A program made the translations under genes and the position numbers. From Acholeplasma sp. (GTDB taxonomy: Bacteria; Bacillota_I; Bacilli_A; ML615J-28; CAG-698): a stretch of DNA of 48,372 bases. The number at the start of each line of letters is the position of its first letter. Positions within the stretch are counted from its first letter, which is position 1. Below are positions 26,000 through 35,093 of the stretch, piece by piece. The stretch covers positions 1 through 48,372 of the forward strand of contig DUOW01000024.1 in NCBI GenBank assembly GCA_012838635.1, written 5' to 3'. The notes under the pieces were generated by a model that was not told the DNA's origin, ran no database searches, and was given only the letters and a program-made list of their open reading frames with translations.

Positions 26000-26671
26000 T
26001 TAAAGTGTTTCTAAATACCTCATAAATGCTAGTTTAATATTTCTTCTAAGTTCAGCTTCTGGTTTAATTCTATTTTCAAGATCTACTAATTCGCCTCCAG
26101 CTTGCTTAGCAATCTTTTTAAGAAAAGGAGTTGTTTTTGCATCAACCTCTCTTGCTTCTGCTAACTGCTGAGCAGTTACTTGATTAAGAACTTCTTCTAA
26201 TTCGTCTGGAAATTCAATTTCATCAACTATACTTTCAAGATTAAAAATAAAATTAGTTTTAGGAAGTTTGTCTAAAGTATTACCACTAGCAACTGCTTTT
26301 TCATACTTTTCTAAATCATATCCCCATCTTATCTTTTCAGCTTCATCTTTAGTTGCTTCAAAAAAATTCCAAGCAACTAAGCCGTCAATAGCTAAATAAG
26401 CATCAAAATCTCCACTCCAACCATATAAATCTAGCTCATCAGTAAATCTTTCTATAATTGAATAATATTCATCTTTTCCATTTCTTCTATATAAACGAGC
26501 ATTTTTATATTTCGGGATTAACTTATCTGTAAAATCTCTATCTTTTTGAAACATAACTAAGTAAATTACTTCTTTTGGGTTTAATGGTCTTCTAGCCAAC
26601 ATGTAATCATAAGATTCCCAATCAGTATTTAAAACATCTTCATAACTTGTGATAATTGTTCTTTCTTCCAT
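26000..26671 (-). CDS. Unrecognised acidic cytoplasmic protein
   Basis: 223 residues; I do not recognise the family. No signal peptide or membrane segment. It is acidic and aromatic in the first half (WESYDYMLARRP, LYGWSGDFDAYLAIDG, VAWNFFEATKDEAEKIRWGYD), then a helical Glu/Ala/Gln-rich stretch (about 155-180), then a basic C-terminal block with TPFLKKIAKQAGG and RIKPEAELRRNIKLAF. Last of eight tightly packed minus-strand genes, 4 bp after thiN, ATG behind a weak AGTGA. The position says only that it is co-expressed with rRNA/ribosome maturation and cofactor genes. Confidence 0.75.
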   Translation of the reverse strand: MEERTIITSYEDVLNTDWESYDYMLARRPLNPKEVIYLVMFQKDRDFTDKLIPKYKNARLYRRNGKDEYYSIIERFTDELDLYGWSGDFDAYLAIDGLVAWNFFEATKDEAEKIRWGYDLEKYEKAVASGNTLDKLPKTNFIFNLESIVDEIEFPDELEEVLNQVTAQQLAEAREVDAKTTPFLKKIAKQAGGELVDLENRIKPEAELRRNIKLAFMRYLETL

Positions 26672-26675
26672 TTTT

Positions 26676-27266
26676 TCACTTACTTTCTATAACTAAAACT
26701 AAATCTTTAGTCTTGATAATAGCATCTTCTTTAATTTCATTACTTAAACATAAGTTATCTTTACTTGTTAAGTGATAATTATCTAAATTATACTTAAATC
26801 CCCTTAAAGTTATATAAGCATCTTCGCTAAAAAAAGAAATATACTTATAATCTCCTTTTCTAAACTTAGTATCCTTATTAGTTAAATAAACTTTATTATT
26901 TAAATCAAATAAACAAACATTTAAAGGAAAATACTTAACTAAAGTAATAATAGCTGATAAAGAATGATCAAATCTTTCTTCTAAAGCATTATAAACTAAC
27001 ACTTTAGAAAACTTTTCATCTTTTATTTCCATAAATGCAAGTTCTAAATCACTATAATCTTTATCTTTGGGATAAACTATTATTTTATCAGCATTAATAT
27101 CCTTAATATCAACAGAATCAAAATCACCAATCGCAAGATCTACTTTTATTCCTAACTTATTTAGTAAAAGTGTACCATTATCTAAGCCGACAATATATTC
27201 ATTGTCGTCTTTTTTATATAGCTTACTGAAAGAATCTTTTGATCCACCTACAATCTTACAAATCAT
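26676..27266 (-). CDS. thiN: Thiamine pyrophosphokinase
   Basis: Converts thiamine to thiamine diphosphate with ATP. 196 residues. GDFDS (47-51) and KDKDYSDLELA (67-77) are the conserved catalytic blocks; the C-terminal beta region is the thiamine-binding part. It overlaps the rpe stop by ATGA. The rsgA-rpe-thiN order is conserved in Firmicutes. No thiamine biosynthesis genes or THI-box are visible, consistent with salvage, though the window is small. Confidence 0.93.
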   Translation of the reverse strand: MICKIVGGSKDSFSKLYKKDDNEYIVGLDNGTLLLNKLGIKVDLAIGDFDSVDIKDINADKIIVYPKDKDYSDLELAFMEIKDEKFSKVLVYNALEERFDHSLSAIITLVKYFPLNVCLFDLNNKVYLTNKDTKFRKGDYKYISFFSEDAYITLRGFKYNLDNYHLTSKDNLCLSNEIKEDAIIKTKDLVLVIESK

Positions 27267-27907
27267 AAGTTTAAGATAGCCTCAATTGCTTTCTTTCTGT
27301 CTTTAGCTTTAAAAACATATGTCCCACAAACAACTATGTCACAGCCTTTATCTTTACATAGTTTAGCTGTTTTTTCATTAATCCCGCCATCTACTTCAAT
27401 TAAGTAATTCAAGCTATGTTTTTTTCTATATTCATCTAAAAACTTAATCTTAGATAAACTATTTTCCATAAACTTTTGTCCACCAAAACCAGGTTCAACG
27501 CTCATTACTAAAACTAAATCTATTTTTCCTAAATAAGGAACTATTTTTTCAACATCTGTCCTAGGTTTAATTGAAATCCCAACTTTAGCGCCACTATCTT
27601 TAATAACTTTAATGATTTTCTCTTTATCTTGGTCAACTTCTAAATGAAATGTCAGAATATCTGCACCTTTTTTAATAAAAATCGGTGCATAATATAAAGG
27701 ATTAGTAATCATTAAATGAACATCAAAAATCATATCTACTTTTCCTTTTAAGTTTTCATAAGCTAAAGTTCCAAAACTAATATTAGGAACAAAATGACCA
27801 TCCATTACATCGACATGGAGATAATCACATCCTAATTTCTTTAAATCCTTTACATCATCATATAAATGATTGAAGTTTGCTGATAAAATTGATGGTGCTA
27901 TTTTCAT
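27263..27907 (-). CDS. rpe: Ribulose-phosphate 3-epimerase
   Basis: Interconverts ribulose-5-P and xylulose-5-P in the pentose phosphate pathway. TIM barrel of 214 residues; metal and acid/base residues lie in HVDVMDGHFVPN (31-42), and VEPGFGGQKF is the later signature. ATG follows AGGAGGGAAGAAA, with that SD just after the rsgA stop. Confidence 0.97.
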   Translation of the reverse strand: MKIAPSILSANFNHLYDDVKDLKKLGCDYLHVDVMDGHFVPNISFGTLAYENLKGKVDMIFDVHLMITNPLYYAPIFIKKGADILTFHLEVDQDKEKIIKVIKDSGAKVGISIKPRTDVEKIVPYLGKIDLVLVMSVEPGFGGQKFMENSLSKIKFLDEYRKKHSLNYLIEVDGGINEKTAKLCKDKGCDIVVCGTYVFKAKDRKKAIEAILNL

Positions 27908-27918
27908 TTTCTTCCCTC

Positions 27919-28761
27919 CTAATACTTCTTTTTTTGTATTTCTTTTATTTCTTCATGCAATAGAAGATAATTTTCATACCTTGATTTTAAAATCTTTCCT
28001 TTTTCTACTGCTTCTTTGACAGCACAATTAGGTTCATTAATATGTAAACATGTTGCAAAACGGCAATTACGGCTTAACACAAAAAACTCTTTGAAAGAAT
28101 GAGCCAGAATTGTTTCATTAAACTCTTCTAAACTAATTGTCCCAAATCCTGGTGTATCCATAACTAGGCCATCTAAAACTTTATATAACTCTACATGTCT
28201 TGTAGTATGTTTACCTCTTCCTAAAGCTTGACTTATTTCTTGAGTTTTCAAATTAAAACCTAAAGTGTTTAGCAATGTAGATTTACCAACACCACTTTGA
28301 CCACTTAAAACAGAAATCTTATCCGTAAATAACCCTTTAAAGTCATTTTCTTCATTTTTAGAAAAAAAGTAAACCTTATATAAACTCTTATAATAATTAA
28401 CAATATCTAAATATATTTGCTCTTCATCTAAATCAATTTTCGAAAAGACAATTGTAATCTCTAAATCTAAATATTCATAATAGGCAATCATCTTATCAAG
28501 TAAATGCAAATTAAGATCTGGTTCTTTTAAGGAAAAAACTAAGATAACTTGATCAATGTTAGCTACACTTGGACGTAAAAGCAGGTTTTTTCGCTCCAAA
28601 ACTTTGGTAATTATATTATCTTCATCAATAATAACTCTATCACCTACATAAATATCTTGTTCTGTATGACGAAAAACACCACGAGGCTTACAAATATATT
28701 CTTTATCTTTTACTCTAACTGTATAGTCACCACTTACAAGCTTAGTTACGATACCTTCCAT
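27919..28761 (-). CDS. rsgA: Ribosome small-subunit GTPase RsgA
   Basis: Late 30S assembly GTPase. 280 residues with an N-terminal OB fold (about 1-70), then a circularly permuted GTPase: G4-like SKID (107-110, N-to-S variation), G1 GQSGVGKS (154-161), G3 DTPG (202-205). C-terminal zinc site Cys233, Cys238, His240, Cys246. Its ATG overlaps the rlmN stop (TAATG), and its SD (AAGGAGG) is encoded in the last rlmN codons. Confidence 0.96.
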   Translation of the reverse strand: MEGIVTKLVSGDYTVRVKDKEYICKPRGVFRHTEQDIYVGDRVIIDEDNIITKVLERKNLLLRPSVANIDQVILVFSLKEPDLNLHLLDKMIAYYEYLDLEITIVFSKIDLDEEQIYLDIVNYYKSLYKVYFFSKNEENDFKGLFTDKISVLSGQSGVGKSTLLNTLGFNLKTQEISQALGRGKHTTRHVELYKVLDGLVMDTPGFGTISLEEFNETILAHSFKEFFVLSRNCRFATCLHINEPNCAVKEAVEKGKILKSRYENYLLLHEEIKEIQKKKY

Positions 28762-29795
28762 TAACCCTCCTTAATTTGTTTATTTCTTAGTTGTCCGCAA
28801 GCAGCATTAATATCATGCCCTTGCTCTTTTCTTTTTGTTACATTTACATTATTTCTTTTTAAATACCTAAAAAACTCATTTACTGCCTTTTCATCACTAC
28901 GTTCAAACTTACTGCTAGTGCTATTATAAGGAATTAAATTTACATAACAATTTAATCCTGATACAAATTCTACTAAAGCTCTCGCATCTTCTAAACTATC
29001 ATTAACACCTTTTAATAAAATATATTCAATTGTAATTCTTCTATTTGTTTTCTCATAGTATTTAATAATAGCTTCTTTTAATTCTTGTAAATTATACGCT
29101 CTATTTACTGGCATATACTTACTTCTTTTTTCATCTGATGCAAAGTGAAGTGAAATTGCTAAGTTTACTTGCAAAGGAAAATTACTAAATTCTTCAATTT
29201 TAGGTGCTAAACCTACAGTACTAACGGTAATATGGCGAGAGCCAATTGCTAGTGCCTTATCATCATTAATAATTTCTAAAAACTCTAAAACATTATCGTA
29301 GTTATCAAAAGGCTCGCCAATTCCCATAACAACAACACTACTTACCTTTTCATCCTTTTTGCTTAAATCATCATTAATATACTTAACTTGTAAAACAAGT
29401 TCATCAGTTTTTAAATTTCTTTGTTTTTTAAGTAACCCTGATGCACAAAAAGCACAAGCAAAGTTACACCCAACTTGCGTTGAAACACAGAGACTATTAC
29501 CATAATCGTGTTTCATTAAAACTGTTTCAATTAAATTATCATCATAAAGTTTAAATAAATACTTAACAGTACCATCAATTGATTCTTCTTTTCTTACAAG
29601 TTCTAAACTATTTAAATAAAAGTTCCCTTTTAAAAAGTCTTTAAATTCGTTTTTTAATACTTTAATATCATCAATAGAATTTACATTTTGTCTATATAAG
29701 CCTTCATAAATTTGCACAGCTCTAAATTTTGGATGCCCATTTGCAACTAAAAACGATACTAAATTATCTCTTGAAATACCAAATAATGATCTCAT
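28761..29795 (-). CDS. rlmN: Dual-specificity 23S rRNA/tRNA adenine-C2 methyltransferase
   Basis: Radical SAM enzyme methylating A2503 of 23S rRNA and A37 of some tRNAs. 344 residues. The cluster motif is CNFACAFC (Cys110, 114, 117); the methyl-carrying cysteine near the C-terminus is Cys333 in AACGQL. Both are intact, so it should be active, unlike its upstream neighbour. It overlaps that neighbour by 4 bp (ATGA). Confidence 0.97.
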   Translation of the reverse strand: MRSLFGISRDNLVSFLVANGHPKFRAVQIYEGLYRQNVNSIDDIKVLKNEFKDFLKGNFYLNSLELVRKEESIDGTVKYLFKLYDDNLIETVLMKHDYGNSLCVSTQVGCNFACAFCASGLLKKQRNLKTDELVLQVKYINDDLSKKDEKVSSVVVMGIGEPFDNYDNVLEFLEIINDDKALAIGSRHITVSTVGLAPKIEEFSNFPLQVNLAISLHFASDEKRSKYMPVNRAYNLQELKEAIIKYYEKTNRRITIEYILLKGVNDSLEDARALVEFVSGLNCYVNLIPYNSTSSKFERSDEKAVNEFFRYLKRNNVNVTKRKEQGHDINAACGQLRNKQIKEG

Positions 29796-30871
29796 GCTAC
29801 TTTCCTTAAATAAGCTAGATAACCAATTACCTTGCTATTATCATAACTTACTTCTTTGATTAATTTATAACTAGGATTATTTTCTAAAAAGTTTGCAATT
29901 AATCTTTCATTTTCATCTTTATTAACTGTATTAGTATAGTAAACAAGCTGTCCTTCTACTTTCAATAAAGGTGAAACTTCATCTAAAACAGCTTCTTGAA
30001 TCGAAATTATCTCTTTTATTCCTGATAAACTTAATTTATATTTTAAATCTTTTTCTTTTTTATAATTAACTAAATTTGAAGAAGGACTATTTACTAAAAC
30101 AAAGTCTAAAGCTTCATCTTTAATTTCATCTTGTAATACTAAAGGTGAAATTAGAACTGGCTTGACATTCTTTTTATTTTGCTTTTTTAAATAGTGAGCA
30201 AGTTGTTTTTGTTTTTTCTTCTTATCTAAAACAGCAAATATCTTACCTTCTTTTAATTTATCACTTAGAATACTACTACTTTCTTTTGTAGCCCAAAGAT
30301 CTAAACCAACCTTAGCGTCTTCTAACTTAAACTGTCTAAGAGCTAATTTTGTTAAGTTTTGGAACTTTAAATCTTCCTCTTTTAAGATTTTAGTAACATC
30401 ACTATAACTATAATCTTTTAATAAATAACTAACAAGCCATAAAGGATAAGAATATTCAATACTTAAACGATCAATAGCAATTAAGTTTGCTAAGTCTCTT
30501 GTTTTATTTTTCGAGAAGTTTCTTAATGTTCTCTTTACAAAATTGCTAACACCTTTATTTTTTAAAACAGCAACTTTACCTATTTCTTCTATTACTAATT
30601 CTAAATTCTCTTGACGATAAATTAGTAAATAAATAGAAATTAATAGTAAGTTTTTCACATCATCTTTGGTTTTTTTATAAAGGTAAGGCTCTAAATAATA
30701 CTCTAGTTCTAAATAGTGATTAATTACTCCTAAAACAAGATCTTCTAACTTTTCCTTTTCACTTTCTGAAAAACGGTATTTAGAATAAACCTTCTTTAAC
30801 TCTCTATTTAAACTAAAGTCTCTGTTCATAACTTTAGTAATTAAATCTACTGCTATTTTATAGATATTCAT
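29792..30871 (-). CDS. RsmB-like protein lacking catalytic and SAM-binding residues
   Basis: 359 residues, collinear with RsmB, which makes m5C967 in 16S rRNA: an N-terminal NusB-like helical domain (about 1-135) and a C-terminal Rossmann methyltransferase domain. The position between a PHP gene and rlmN-rsgA matches the Firmicute rsmB locus. But motif I (DxCAAPGGKT) is DLWATKESSS (191-200), the motif IV Cys is Ser264 (SPSSN for APCSG), and the catalytic motif VI Cys is Asn314 (YYTNT for YSTCT). The PLLKxxGxLVYxT frame around them is retained. So it is probably not a methyltransferase; an RNA-binding or assembly role is possible. There is no frameshift and ATGA overlaps exist on both sides. 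Confidence 0.85.
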   Translation of the reverse strand: MNIYKIAVDLITKVMNRDFSLNRELKKVYSKYRFSESEKEKLEDLVLGVINHYLELEYYLEPYLYKKTKDDVKNLLLISIYLLIYRQENLELVIEEIGKVAVLKNKGVSNFVKRTLRNFSKNKTRDLANLIAIDRLSIEYSYPLWLVSYLLKDYSYSDVTKILKEEDLKFQNLTKLALRQFKLEDAKVGLDLWATKESSSILSDKLKEGKIFAVLDKKKKQKQLAHYLKKQNKKNVKPVLISPLVLQDEIKDEALDFVLVNSPSSNLVNYKKEKDLKYKLSLSGIKEIISIQEAVLDEVSPLLKVEGQLVYYTNTVNKDENERLIANFLENNPSYKLIKEVSYDNSKVIGYLAYLRKVA

Positions 30872-31680
30872 AAGCCTAACCTTTCTAAAAAGTTTGTTAA
30901 GTAAGGCTCCTTTAAACTAACACTACCGATATTACCATGTTTATAATCATCAAAACGATGAAAATCTGATCCAGCAGTTACTAATAAATTATTTTCTTTA
31001 CAAAATTTTAAATAATCATTAATTTGTTCTTCTGTTGCATCAGGATAAAATACTTCTATTCCGTCAATTCCATCTTTTAAAAATTCTTCAACTTTATTTC
31101 TTTTATATAAAACAGGATGAGCTAAAATAGCAATTCCGCCTTCATCCTTAATTGCTTTTATTCCTTCAGCGCTTGTTATTTTTGTTGTTGGGACATAGGC
31201 AGGACAATCTTCACCAATCAATTTTTCAAAGATTTCTGCTCTTGTATAAGGATAACCTGCCTCCAAAATCAAATTAGCAATATTAAATCTTGTAACTGCC
31301 GCATTATCATCAAGCTTTTTTAAATCTATTTCTATTTCAAAATATTCTTTTAATCTTCTTTGTATTTCTTCTGCTCTTATGCTTCTTGCATCTTGCATTC
31401 TCTTTAAGAACTCATCCATCTTAAGAATCTTTTTTTTAGAATCAAAATATCCTAAAATATGAACTGATTCTTTATTGTTTACAGTTGAAAGTTCAAAACC
31501 ATATATTCCAACAAGACCATAATCAGGTGCTTTATCTACAGCTTCTACTGTCCCTGTAATACAGTCATGATCAGTTATCGAAAAGTATTTAACATTTGCC
31601 TTTTTTACTTCTTCTAATATTTCTTCAACACTTAAAGAACCATCAGAATAAGTAGTATGCATGTGAAAATCTCCGCGCAT
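30868..31680 (-). CDS. PHP-domain phosphoesterase (RNase AM/YciV type)
   Basis: 270 residues. Trinuclear metal site residues are all visible: His6 and His8 (DFHMHTTYSDG), Asp13, Asp37/His38 (TDHD), Glu63 (GFELS), His74, His188 (ILAHPV), Asp239 and His241 (GSDFH). Relatives dephosphorylate 3',5'-bisphosphonucleotides and trim 5' ends of rRNA and short RNAs. It overlaps the RsmB-like gene by ATGA and lies 2 bp after the unknown first gene. The operon's rRNA theme favours an RNA-end or nucleotide role; substrate not determined. Confidence 0.88.
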   Translation of the reverse strand: MRGDFHMHTTYSDGSLSVEEILEEVKKANVKYFSITDHDCITGTVEAVDKAPDYGLVGIYGFELSTVNNKESVHILGYFDSKKKILKMDEFLKRMQDARSIRAEEIQRRLKEYFEIEIDLKKLDDNAAVTRFNIANLILEAGYPYTRAEIFEKLIGEDCPAYVPTTKITSAEGIKAIKDEGGIAILAHPVLYKRNKVEEFLKDGIDGIEVFYPDATEEQINDYLKFCKENNLLVTAGSDFHRFDDYKHGNIGSVSLKEPYLTNFLERLGL

Positions 31681-31682
31681 CT

Positions 31683-32570
31683 TTATCTCTCGCCTCCTAA
31701 CTCATAGAAAATTAAGACAACAAAGTATCTTTTTTCTAGCTTCTGATATAATTCACTAAATTGTAAGTAGTCATATAGCTCGACATTTGATGTCGTTTTC
31801 ATAACAAATTTAAACTTATTAAAAAGTGAAATCCATTCTTTAAACTCAAAATTTAAAATAGCATCACTTTTCAAAAAGTAAGAATAATTATAAGTCTTAG
31901 CATAAGACTTATTCTTACCTTTCTCAAAACAACTTACTAAAGCCTTAACGGTTTTCACAATCAAATCTCCACTATAATAATAAGTATCATAATAAGCATA
32001 TTCTAAGTTATTGTAAGATCTAATTAATTCATTTACTTCTCTAGCTAAGCCTTCTAGCTCATAAGCTTTTTTATCTTTAATAGCCGCAAGTGATGTCATC
32101 TTTATATTACGAAAATAAGCATCATATAAATAATTCAAAATCTCATTAGCTTCTTTAAAATTCTTTTCATGAACTCTTATTTTATCAATAATTACATCTA
32201 CTTGATTAAGATTGGCTTTATCTATTGCATCATATTCTTCTTTTAAAGTTTTACTTACTTCTTTTAATAAATTAGCACTACTTGCAACTTTTTCCAAATT
32301 AAGTTTAAACTTTAAATCTTTTTTAATTCCTTCTTGAAAAAGGATAATTGTATAAAGGCGTTGTAAAAAGGGTTCTAAAGATGAATCAAACTCATTAATA
32401 AACTTACCAATCTTTTCATTCTTTTGGTCTAAAGAATAATCTAAATAAGGATCAACATCTTTTTTAATCTCTCTCATTTCATGATAAAAATCACTCACTT
32501 TTGCTTGAGATTTGTTTTTTTTAGGTTCTCCAGATAATGTAATTCCAATTATTTCTTTATTCCTCTTCAT
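31683..32570 (-). CDS. Unrecognised helical protein, first gene of the rsmB-like/rlmN operon
   Basis: 295 residues from ATG 32570 (AGGTGG 5-6 nt upstream; the GTG three codons earlier overlaps that site). No family recognised. No signal peptide. The composition is Lys/Glu/Leu/Tyr-rich and looks almost wholly alpha-helical, with likely coiled-coil around 95-160 and a tyrosine-rich stretch near 190-200 (YAYYDTYYYSGD). The C-terminal YFVVLIFYELGGER is hydrophobic but short. Transcribed from an extended -10 promoter ahead of seven downstream genes. Confidence 0.75.
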   Translation of the reverse strand: MKRNKEIIGITLSGEPKKNKSQAKVSDFYHEMREIKKDVDPYLDYSLDQKNEKIGKFINEFDSSLEPFLQRLYTIILFQEGIKKDLKFKLNLEKVASSANLLKEVSKTLKEEYDAIDKANLNQVDVIIDKIRVHEKNFKEANEILNYLYDAYFRNIKMTSLAAIKDKKAYELEGLAREVNELIRSYNNLEYAYYDTYYYSGDLIVKTVKALVSCFEKGKNKSYAKTYNYSYFLKSDAILNFEFKEWISLFNKFKFVMKTTSNVELYDYLQFSELYQKLEKRYFVVLIFYELGGER

Positions 32571-32588
32571 TAAAACCACCTATATAAT

Positions 32589-32597
32589 ATTATAGCA
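32589..32597 (-). promoter_or_regulatory. Extended -10 promoter of the eight-gene operon
   Basis: Minus strand TGCTATAAT. No -35 is found at 16-18 nt; TTGACT lies at 22 nt, which is too far. The leader is about 12 nt. Confidence 0.6.
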
Positions 32598-32640
32598 TAA
32601 TTTAATCTATTTTCATAGTCAAAAACTTATAGCTAATTAA

Positions 32641-32660
32641 AAACTCTCAGAAGAGAGTTT
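32641..32660 (-). terminator. Second (backup) terminator after the lipoprotein gene
   Basis: AAACTCTC / GAGAGTTT with a 4-nt loop and TTTTTAATTAG on the minus strand. With 32679-32698 it forms a tandem terminator. Confidence 0.7.
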
Positions 32661-32678
32661 CGCTTAATCTATATAAAA

Positions 32679-32698
32679 GAGCTAACAAAAGTTAGCCC
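32679..32698 (-). terminator. First terminator after the lipoprotein gene
   Basis: Minus strand GGGCTAAC / GTTAGCTC (one G-U), loop TTTT, then TTTTATAT. Confidence 0.7.
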
Positions 32699-32716
32699 CT
32701 TATCTTTTTAAAACAA

Positions 32717-33637
32717 TTAAATTGTTGGGAAAAAACTTTCAAATGGAACATGTGATTCTTGCGCATAAACCTCTTGATCCATTTTAATAATAGAAACATA
32801 TAATTCCCAAGGTAGTTCGTCATTTGCTCTCATTCTTAAAATACAAATACCATTAGAATAAAAATGAAAAGCAAAATTACCTCTCAAACTAGCATCAGAA
32901 TCCGTAAATCTAAAATGGGTTACGCCTGCAAGTTCATACTCATCATCCGCAAACAATAAAGTTTTACCAATTAAATCTGTATTTTCGTAAGCAGATTCAT
33001 CTTTAACCTTAATAAATGGTAAATAAAACATTCTTGCTGCTTCTTCTGGAGTTTTACCTAAACGTGGACTAGAATCCAAAGGCCCCATAAATAACACTTC
33101 ACTTATAACATCTAATGTACCATATCTTGCTAATAACAATTCTTCATAAGTATGATATTTAGCCCCATCAACTACATAATCTGTTACTTTCATTTCTGTA
33201 ATTTTTTTAGCTATTGCTTCTTCAAGCAAAATCTCTATTTGATCAAAATTGGTAATTTTTTCTTTGTCTTCCAAAATCAAACTTTCAATTTCTTGCTTTA
33301 GTTTAAATAAAGTCCTAATCACAGTTTCAGCATTCTCTTCTGCTTTCATTGCTTCAATAAGATCTTTAATTTCTAAAACTCTATCTACAGGCTTTTCTTC
33401 AACAGGAGAACCATCACTAGTAGAACCTTCATTTGTTTCTGTTATAGGCTCTTCTTCATTATTTTCTGTAACTTTTTCTTTATTCTCTATAACTTCTTCT
33501 TTTTGTTTAGGAACCTCTTCATAAACATTAACTGTTCCTTTATTTTCTTCATCTGGTAACTTCTTTACATCATCTTTTTTACAAGCTGTTAGACCAAAAC
33601 AAAACATTAATAATAAAATAATAAATAGTTTTTTCAT
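32717..33637 (-). CDS. Putative lipoprotein of unknown function
   Basis: 306 residues. Signal peptide with lipobox LTAC and Cys19, followed directly by KKDD. A Glu/Lys/Asn/Thr-rich disordered linker runs to about residue 85, then helical segments (85-150), then a mixed C-terminal domain (about 150-306) containing ARYGTLDVISEV and GNFAFHFYSNGICILRMRAN. Anchored outside the membrane by inference; no family recognised. Single-gene unit with its own -10 box, a cre-like box over the -35, and a tandem terminator. Confidence 0.8.
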   Translation of the reverse strand: MKKLFIILLLMFCFGLTACKKDDVKKLPDEENKGTVNVYEEVPKQKEEVIENKEKVTENNEEEPITETNEGSTSDGSPVEEKPVDRVLEIKDLIEAMKAEENAETVIRTLFKLKQEIESLILEDKEKITNFDQIEILLEEAIAKKITEMKVTDYVVDGAKYHTYEELLLARYGTLDVISEVLFMGPLDSSPRLGKTPEEAARMFYLPFIKVKDESAYENTDLIGKTLLFADDEYELAGVTHFRFTDSDASLRGNFAFHFYSNGICILRMRANDELPWELYVSIIKMDQEVYAQESHVPFESFFPTI

Positions 33638-33659
33638 AGTTACCTCCTCTTACGACTAT

Positions 33660-33665
33660 ATTATA
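33660..33665 (-). promoter_or_regulatory. -10 box of the lipoprotein gene
   Basis: TATAAT on the minus strand, 23 bp before the ATG at 33637. The position of the -35 is occupied by the cre-like box and matches the consensus poorly. Confidence 0.5.
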
Positions 33666-33680
33666 CTACCCCCCATAAAA

Positions 33681-33694
33681 TGCAAGCGTTTTTT
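33681..33694 (-). promoter_or_regulatory. cre-like box over the lipoprotein -35 region
   Basis: Minus strand AAAAAACGCTTGCA, 12 of 14 positions of TGWAARCGYTWNCW (the first two differ). It overlaps where the -35 for TATAAT at 33665-33660 would be, consistent with repression. Confidence 0.35.
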
Positions 33695-33733
33695 CAATTT
33701 CTTTACAAAACTATTTAAAAGTAATGTTATTAA

Positions 33734-33759
33734 AAAATGTAGACCATGGTCTACATTTT
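33734..33759 (-). terminator. Terminator of gpmI-eno
   Basis: A 26-bp perfect palindrome: 11-bp stem AAAATGTAGAC / GTCTACATTTT with loop CATG, then TTTTTT on the minus strand. Confidence 0.88.
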
Positions 33760-33767
33760 ATTTTGTG

Positions 33768-35093
<1,326 letters not shown>

